From: Adiantum capillus-veneris
Taxonomy: Eukaryota; Streptophyta; Polypodiopsida; Polypodiales; Pteridaceae
NCBI GenBank assembly: GCA_014529385.2
Contig: CM043950.1
Location: 153,314,445 to 153,378,444, forward strand
Direction of reading: 5' to 3'
DNA: 64,000 nucleotides
Shown: positions 56,816-64,000 of the stretch, one piece after another
Layout: every line of letters starts with the position of its first letter
Numbering within the stretch: the first letter of the stretch is position 1
Notes under the pieces: generated by a model
The model's database searches: none
The model's input: the letters and a program-made list of their open reading frames with translations, nothing else
Told to the model about the DNA's origin: nothing
Translations under genes and position numbers: made by a program

Positions 56816-59800
56816 TTACTCTAGGGAATCATTGTAAGCATTGACAAGGTTTAGGTTATCCTTTAATTGTATGTCTTGCATCCATCTAGAATGTTCAAAA
56901 GGATAATTTTTAAACTTGATAAGATACCATTGGATAGTCTTACCGCCTCTCAATACATCGTCTTCGTGTTGGAGGATGGACTCGGACTACGCACCTCTTC
57001 TTGGTCCTCGATCTCTGGTGGGTCTTCAGTGGTTGCTTCTTGAGGTGGCTCTCCTTTGTAAGGCTTTAGTAGGCTCACGTGGAAAGCATTGTGTATGAGC
57101 CAATGGTTGGGCAACTTGAGTTGAAAGGCCATCTCATTGATGGGCCTAAGAATCTGAAAGGGACCATAGTGCCTTTTTGCTAACTTAGCATAGTACTTTT
57201 GGTGTCCCATAGGATTCTGCCCGTCATGTGCCTTAAGTAAGGCTTGGGAAACTTAAGCAAGACCCAATCATTTGGTTTAAACTCTAGAGCTCTTTTGTGC
57301 TTATCAGTAGCAGCTTTTTGCCTTTGTTGAGAGATGGAAATAGCATTCTTAATCTTTTGGAAATATTCTTGTAGGTCTCGGGTATATTCATCAGCAGCGA
57401 AGATGTTCCCATGTACCTAAGTAGCAGGGGACTTTTTTATCTTCCATCAATCACCTCAAAAGCATGGAAGTATGTACAGTGTTATTGTAAGCATACTCCA
57501 CTAATGGTAAGTACTTCTCCCATTGGGACTTTTGATCTACTTCTGTGGCATAAGCTTTTAGTAGATCAAGAATTGTTAGGTTAGCTATTTTACTTTGGCC
57601 ATCCGTTTGCGGGTGATAGGCCAAAGAAGTTTAGCCTTGTAGCTAAATTCACAAATAGACCCTTCCAAGAACTACTGACCATTCTAGGATCTCTATGCGT
57701 CACTATGGACATTGGCAAGCCCTGTTACTTGAAGATTTGTGATATAAAGAGGTTTGCCATTTGATGGGCCTTGATAGTCTTTTTAACAAGTATAAAATGT
57801 GCTTGTTTGCTAAACATGTCCACTATAGTCCATATTCCTGTATTCCCATGGAAATACTTGGGAAATCCAAAGATAAAATCCCTAGATATGCTCTTCCATG
57901 GTGAATTAGGGATTGGCAAATGTTGAAGTAGTCTAGGTTGCTTCCCTCTATCAAACTTCGTCTTTTGGCATGCCACACATTTTGAAACATACTCTTGTAT
58001 ATTTTCTTTCATGGCAGGCCAATAGAAGTATGTTTCTATCCCTTTTAGGGTAGATTGAATCCCTCTATGCCCCACATAAGGAGGAGCATGAGATTCATAC
58101 ATTACTTTCTCAGATAGTGAGTTAGTAACGCATAGCCAGTTTCCATAGGGAAGATAATCATTTTGTAAGGTTCTTCCTTGTTCCCTAGTGCAAGGGCTAA
58201 AATCACATCTTAGAAATTAAGATCAATAGAATACTCATCTATCATAGAAGATAGATCATTGTGAGTTTCTATAGATTCCACATTTACTCTCGGTTGTCTT
58301 GAGAGTGCATTGGCTACTTGATTATGTTGGCAACAATGTGAGAAATATGAAAATGAAATTGCAAAAGGAAATTTTCCCACCTCATTTGTTTGTCAGAGAG
58401 CTTGGTCTGCGTCATGAAGTACTTAAGGCTTTGGTGATCCGTTCCCAAATTAAAAGGAGTCCCCAGTAAATCGTGCTTCTATGAATCTAGACCATTGAGA
58501 ATTATTAAGATTTACTTCTCATATATACCTAGAGCTTGGTCAACAGGATCGAGCCTTTGACTTTCATAGGCTTTGGTGTGCCCTTCTTGGAGCAAAACGG
58601 CTCCAAGGCAATCACCATAGGCGTCACATTGGACCTCAAAAGTCTTTGAGAGATCCGACAGTGTAAGCATAGGTTGAGAGATAAGCTTCTCTTTAAGCCT
58701 TTTGAAAGCATTTTTCTCCTTGGTGGACCATATATACCTAACGTTTTTCTTTTTTAGGTCATGTAATTGTCCCGCGATTTGTGAGAACTTTTCTATGAAG
58801 CGTCTATAGTATGGACACATACCTATAAAGCTTCTTAGGTCATGCAGATTCCTTGGATTAGGCCATCCTTTTATTACCTCTAACTTTGATGGATCCATTT
58901 GGGTGCCATCTTGAGAGATAGTGTGACCTAAATACTAAATCTCTTGTAAGAAAAATTCACTTTTCTTTTTATTGATATAAATTTTATTCTCTCGTAAAAC
59001 TTGAAATATTACTTGAAGGTGTTGCTTGTGTTCGTCTAATGAATTAGAGTAGATGAATATATCATTATAGAACACTCTAGTAAAGCTTTGGTGAGGCTTG
59101 AATAGCTTCTCCATTAGGCGGTTAAATGTGGCTGATGCATTGGTCAAGCCAAAAGGCATGACAATGTACTTGTAAGACCAAACAGTGTGAAATGCGGTCT
59201 TTACAATGTCTTGATCAACTATCCTTATTTAATGGTATCCACTTTTTAGGTCAATCTTACTAAAGTAGGTCAACCCCTATAGCTTATCAAATAGGTCTTC
59301 TACTCGTGGAACGAGAAACTTATTCTTGATAGTGATCCTATTTAGTGCTCTATAGTTGACACACATACGATATGTGCCATCTTTCTTTTGCACTAATAAC
59401 AATGGTGAACAAAATGGAGATGAGCTAGTTCTAACCATGCCTTTCTCAACCAACTCATGCACTTTCCACATAATCTCTTCTTGTTGAGCTTGATAAACTT
59501 AATAAGGATGTTTATTAGGCGGTGAGCTTCCTGGAAGAAGTTCAATTGCTTTGTTGTCATCCCCTCGTTTGGGAGGTATCTCACAAGGGATGTCGTCAAT
59601 AAAAACATCTTGGAATCCCTTGAGGAAAATGGGTAACTCTAATTCCACTTCATTGCTTATATCTTCTTTTTCTAGAAGATTCGGTTCATTTTGAGAATCT
59701 TTAACAAAAATTATATACACGAAAATAGAGCTCTTTATTGACTTATTGAAATCTTGCTTATGTACAATGGGTATGGTGCTATACCCAACTCCTTAGCATC

Positions 59801-60940
59801 TATGTACATATATTTTTCCATGTTCTTTCAAGGAATTTAACATTGGCAGCCATGCTATCAAATAGTACTTTGTCTTTCGCATAGCTAGCCAGAAACTGCT
59901 TTATGATGGAAGCTCTTAAAGCTTTCCATGTTCGTGGAGCTTCACCGTTTGCTCGTAGGCTAGACCACCATTGCCTGCCGGACTTTTGAAAATGCATAGC
60001 TACATGACGTAGCTTAGAGGACTCTGTGAATCCCTCATCTCCAAACGCCGCATTGAATTGTTGGATAAAGGCCAAGACTTTGTCCATGGCACCAAAGGTG
60101 CCATCGTAGGTAAGGAAAGAAATATTATTTCCTCCATCTTTGAAAGTTTTGAGCTTGGAAGACCTTTTATGGTGGCATTGGATTTCCTATGGCCTCTTCT
60201 CTTGGGCGGTTCAAGAGCTGCACCATCACTTTCTTCAAAAGAGGAAGAGGATGAGGAGGATGGAGAAGAGGGGGACCTCTTTCTTGTCTTTGTTCCCTTG
60301 TTCCTCCATTTCTGCACCATCAGTTTCTTCAGAAGAGACAAAGGATGAGGAAGATGGAGAAGAGGGTGAGCTCTTTCTCGCCTTTTTCTTCTCTTGTTTT
60401 CTCTATTCTCTTGTTTTCTCTATTCCCTTGTTCCTCCATTTCTGCACCATCACTTTCTTCAGAAGAGACAAAGGATGAGGAAGATGGAGAAGAGGGTGAG
60501 CAATTTCTCGCCTTTTTCTTCTCTTGTTTTCTCTATTCCCTCTTTGAATTATGGTGAAGACGAGTATCCGATGGTCTTTTCCGTTTAGGGGGTGTTGGAG
60601 AGCATTTTTCCTGCCGTCTTTGTGGAGTCATCTCCACCAAGGTGGCAAGAGACTCGCTTCTTTCTCATTATTTCGGTGGGGGCTCTACCAATGAAACTTG
60701 GGTTCTCCTTTGGGAGGGAGATTCCTCATTGAGTAGTAAGTTTTTTAGCCCTTTGTACGATCCTTCTCTTCTTCCCTAATTGGAGAGAGTCCTCTTTTGG
60801 AAGTGTCAACAGGAGCTTTCCTAGGTACTCTCTCTTCTTGGTGGAGAGTTTGGAGAATACCATGGGTGCCCAATTGCTGTAGCACTTCACCTTGGAGGGA
60901 TGGATTGCCCAGGGCTTATTGAAGCCTAGAAACAAGATAG
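56816..60940 (-). pseudogene. chromovirus C gag-pol remnant
   Basis: Gag from 60940 includes a Ser/Glu segment with an expanded repeat (60230-60560), then MDKVLAFIQQFNAAFGDE and HFQKSGRQWWSSL. AKDKVL is fused to FDSMAANVKF (60087-59800). Later blocks: 59471-59277 RT start, 59159-58935 RT with FYND at the catalytic site instead of FFDD, 58898-58512 connection/RNase H, 58102-57725 integrase zinc and core start (CVACQKTK), 57210-56950 integrase tail. After a frameshift an otherwise readable chromodomain follows (GGKTIQWYLIKFKNYPFE, SRWMQDIQLKDN) ending at TAA 56816-56818. Confidence 0.88.
60230..60560. repeat. tandem repeat within chromovirus C gag
   Basis: About three copies of a roughly 110-130 bp unit containing CACCATCACTTTCTTC, GAGGAAGATGGAGAAGAGGG and CTCGCCTTTTTCTTCTCTTG; copy B has about two (53898-54060). 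On the coding strand it encodes Ser/Glu/Lys-rich gag sequence. Confidence 0.8.
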
Positions 60941-62330
60941 GGCATGGGTCAAACGTTGTGCTAATGCAGGCCATTTAATGATACCCTATATGATTACTTT
61001 GTCAATGCATGGAAAATCAATAATGTGCGAGAGAAGGGCATAAGTGAATATGCTTATTGGCATGTGATGATGTGGTTTTCTTTATTTCCAATACCAAGAT
61101 TGGACTGGGAAATAACAATCATTCTAGCTCTTCCGCTCTCTGTTTGATCGACAATGAATGCTTTTGTACTACTGGTGCCTGTTGCATTGTCTGTGTGATA
61201 GTATTGTTGAATCGGATATCCTCACTAGTCGATTGTGCATGGTCTTGTTGAACTTGTTGTAGTTTCTTGGATACCCAAATTTGCTTTACCCTAGATTTTG
61301 AATCATATGGCCGGGATTTCAGTTTCTTTTAAATTGTTGCTCTATGGATTTGCACACTGTTTCTCTTGGGAATCCAGATTTGTGGAAAATTACTTTGTTT
61401 GGCAAGCAATTTCTTTGGAACCTATACTTGCTGGTACCTACGGTTTTGTTTTTTGGATCTTTCTTTTGGCCGTGTCAAGGTAATTTGATGCTTTGCATTC
61501 GTAATTTGTCTGACCTCTAATTTCCTTACCCAAACATATTTTTGTGCAAAGCTTGTGATTGTTTTGGTTGCTTTGTTTGGTGGATTGGCCGACTATGTTT
61601 TTTGAACGATTCCCGTATTTGTGCTTTGCATTAAGAATGTCTCTGGCCTTGCTCTTTGCAACCCATTGCTTTTTACTAACTATTGGTTGCAGCGTAGCAT
61701 GTATTTTTGTTATCAAAGCTTGGTTTTTATGTTCTGACACAAAGGGAACCTCTTGATTTTCATTTGTAGACTGAATGTTAATTGTATCTCAGCTCCAGTC
61801 AATTTGTACGTTGTACGTTCTTTGCCAAGGTTGTCCAAGCAACAACTAATGTTGCACTGATATATCTTATACCACATAAAACTTATAGAATAGAGATATT
61901 GATTCACATATACATGTAATATGATCCATCCCATTGCCTTGATGGAGTGCTCTGAATAACTTTGAATTGCCTAGCTTGCTGGCTTAAGTGTTTTTACAAG
62001 TTCTAGCTGCTTGCTTAAGCTGTAGGAAAGAAGATTCTCTTAGCTCCAGAATTTAGGAGTGCATGAGTCTCCACTTGCATATCCCCAAGTTTGACGTGTA
62101 TTATTGGATCTCTTGTATGCTCTTTGTCAAAATCCACCATATTGATAATACTATATGTAATGGCCGCCCTTGCTACTGCTGTTGTTGTAGAAGCTTTTGT
62201 TTAGAAATTTGTTCCTTTGCTTCGTCTTGAGATTCCTTGACTATTCATTGTTTCTCTTGAGACCTTTTCTTGTCTGTGTGTATTTGTTGAAGCATATGCT
62301 GGGTTAGTGGTAAATGATACTTTTTAAGTC
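60941..62330. other. unassigned sequence between two decayed elements
   Basis: One plus-strand stretch at about 60974-61147 is open and coding-like (DYFVNAWKINNVREKG, WFSLFPIPRLDWEITI) and ends at TGA; I cannot assign it. The rest is T-rich with short hydrophobic ORFs that look like chance. No RNA gene or LTR terminus recognised. Confidence 0.35.
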
Positions 62331-62339
62331 CAAAACCGT

Positions 62340-64000
62340 TAATCTAGTTAGGCATTTCTTCACCATCCAATGTAGCAAGCTTGATGGCCCTGCTTGGTGA
62401 TAAATCTTTGATCACAAAGGGTCCCAGCCCTTGCTTTTAGGGTTTCTTAGAATGTTGTTTAAATGTATAAACCGTGACATAGTCTCCTCTTTTAAAAATT
62501 TTAGAGCGTACATGCTTATCAAAAAAATCTTTTTGCCTTCTCTTTTAAACATAGATAGAAGCTACAGCCTTTAAGCGAAGCTCATCTAATTTTTCAAGGT
62601 CATCTATCCTGGAAGATAGACGTCCGTTCTAGTTGTTTTTTCACTCTGAGTGTTGGGATCACAAACTCCATAGGCAATATAGCATTAAGACTAAACACCA
62701 TGTTGTACGGTGTTGCACCAATTGAAGTCTTGTAGGCTACCCGATAAGCGCACAGTGTGGAGTGTAACTGTTGGTCCAAGTCCGTCCGTGAATGGGATAA
62801 AATTCTGGTTAGGACAATGCAGAGAATCTTATTTGTGTCTTCATCATGTCCATTCGCTTGTGGGTGGTATGGAGCAGACTTCTGATGGATCACCATGAAT
62901 TCATCTAAGAGATTTGTAATCACTTCATTGATGAAGCATGTGCCATGATCACTGACAATTGCTATGGGTAGGCCATATCTAACAAACATATGTTCATACA
63001 CAAATTGTGTAGTGGTCCTAGCATCAACTTTTTGTGTGGCCTTAGCCTCAATCCATTTTGTGACATAGTCTATAGCTATAATGATATATTGGGAGTGAGA
63101 TTTATAAGCGGGTGGTGAGATTGGTCCAACAAAATCTATAGCCCACTTAGCAAATGCTATGGCTCCCATCATTGGCCTTAGTCAAATTTCATCACTTTGT
63201 ATTGGTACTTTAGTACACTGGCTAATTTTTTTCATCTTGTCCCCTCAAAAATGGCCTCCACTGATTCCTTCATGTGCTTGCTCTAGGATTGGCAAGTACA
63301 TACCTTCACTTGCACATATCCAAAGTTGATTGTCTTTCCTCCTCTTATAAATTTGATTTTTAATTAGTACGTAATCTCGTACCTCTATTTTTATAGATCT
63401 CTATCTTGCTCTAGAGGTATTTTCAAGAAACCTTCCTTTTGTCAGGTAGTCAATTATGTATTGGCCCCACCTTGGGGCGATTGTTACCTGAAATAGGGTA
63501 GCATGCTTTGCAGGTGGTTTAGATTTACAAGAAGTACAATTAGTAATGTACTCCTAAACATTTGTCTTCATGGTTGGCCAATAAATCCCTAATTGTTTCA
63601 AGAACTGATATGTTTTTGTTTATGCACAATGAGATACTAAGTCTTGTACATGTGCTTCTTGAATATAACAGTCTACTCCTTCGAACTTATTCATAAATGC
63701 AAAATAAAATCAATCCCTAATTGATACAAACGTCTGCCAAGTAGTTGGAAATATCTTGCTCGTTGAACCGTTTGTTGTTTACACTCTTGCTCTATTCTAT
63801 TGGATTCCCCTCCATAGGATAGTAGGGTGACAACGTCCTCTGACCACTTAGAGATCATTTCAATGTTGAAAAGATAAGCGTCAAGAATGTCGTCGTCATT
63901 TATTCTAGAGCTTCTCCATTTGGTAATTTGGAAAGATGATCGGTGCGTAGATGTGTCTTTCCTTTTTTAACCACAACTGTAAACTCAAAACTCTAGCAAA
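62340..64000 (-). pseudogene. Ty3/gypsy pol, integrase region of another lineage, decayed
   Basis: On the minus strand from the window end: GIYWPTMKTNV, NCTSCKSKPPAKHATLFQ, RWGQYIIDYLTKGRF, then DYVLIKNQIYKRRKDNQLW, YLPILEQAHEGISGGHF and QCTKVP, then the best block 63172-62600. This begins FAKWAIDFVGPISPPAYKSH and holds IAIDYVTKWIEAKAT, YGLPIAIVSDHGTCF and PYHPQANGHDEDTNK (Asp-Asp-Glu core, third position within DED). It ends LPMEFVIPTLRV. The C-terminal basic and beta modules can be followed in broken frames to about 62340 (FFDKHVRSKIFKRGDYV, then GLGPFVIKDL). Stops are frequent. LTRs are not in view. It differs from both the Tat-like and chromovirus elements here. Confidence 0.8.

Larger units (their letters stand above)
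56472..60940 (-). mobile_element. chromovirus copy C internal region, 5' truncated
   Basis: Minus-strand internal region of the same subfamily as B, followed by the shared LTR 54987-56471. Homology to copy B's gag ends sharply at 60940, so the start of gag, leader and 5' LTR are missing. It carries the same gag-protease deletion as B at about 59862. Confidence 0.88.

Noticed and set aside
1-64000. CRISPR array, operon, prokaryotic or organelle insert, tRNA or rRNA gene
   Set aside because: No regularly spaced repeats with unique spacers, no cloverleaf-like or rRNA-like segments seen, and no bacterial-type gene packing.

Overview
The window is a gene-poor, repeat-dense stretch of a land-plant nuclear genome. 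The evidence is Met-tRNA-type primer sites after plant-style LTRs, Ty1/copia and Ty3/gypsy polyproteins (including dual-RNase-H Tat-type and chromodomain types), GT-AG introns, CT/GA microsatellites and satellite arrays. Nothing prokaryotic is present. The two decayed host-like gene families remind me of proteins seen in ferns and other seedless plants; that is an impression I cannot check here.

Layout. 0-2.3 kb: remnant of a multi-exon gene with two Cys/His-rich zinc-binding-like segments, broken by stops (mostly TGA) and small indels. 2.2-3.5 kb: tandem duplications and a repeat built on a GGTACTTTGG core. 4.2-7.15 kb: unknown ORFs flanking a Ty3/gypsy integrase fragment. 7.3-8.9 kb and 25.3-25.9 kb (both minus strand): two halves of one decayed transposase-like gene. 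They are separated by a 165-bp satellite into which a Tat-type Ty3/gypsy element (9309-24826, 2.4-2.6 kb LTRs, 4-bp target duplication ATAC) has inserted. That element holds a minus-strand copia element (about 12676-17705) that has lost its 5' LTR.

27.2-46.3 kb: a three-level nest. The outer element is a non-autonomous, gag-only LTR element (LTRs 27230-42844 interrupted, and 44604-46341; minus strand). Its left LTR was hit by a chromovirus-type Ty3/gypsy element (28056-41990, plus strand, TSD TCAAT). That element's 3' LTR was hit by a copia element (36752-41930, plus strand, TSD CTCAA, 227-bp LTRs). A 249-bp MITE-like insertion also sits in the outer LTR.

46.3-50.1 kb: unassigned sequence with a 27-bp inverted repeat and a decayed minus-strand gag/plant-mobile-domain-like ORF. 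50.1-60.9 kb: two more minus-strand copies (B and C) of the chromovirus family. They lie head to tail and share a single LTR (54987-56471). Both carry the same deletion that fuses mid-gag to the end of protease. 62.3-64.0 kb: decayed minus-strand Ty3/gypsy integrase of another lineage.

No element appears able to act on its own as sequenced: every polyprotein has stops, frameshifts or deletions. I see no functional multi-gene system. The most informative signals are the insertion order written in target duplications, the gene split by a satellite intron plus retroelement, the shared-deletion tandem chromovirus pair and the gag-only element.
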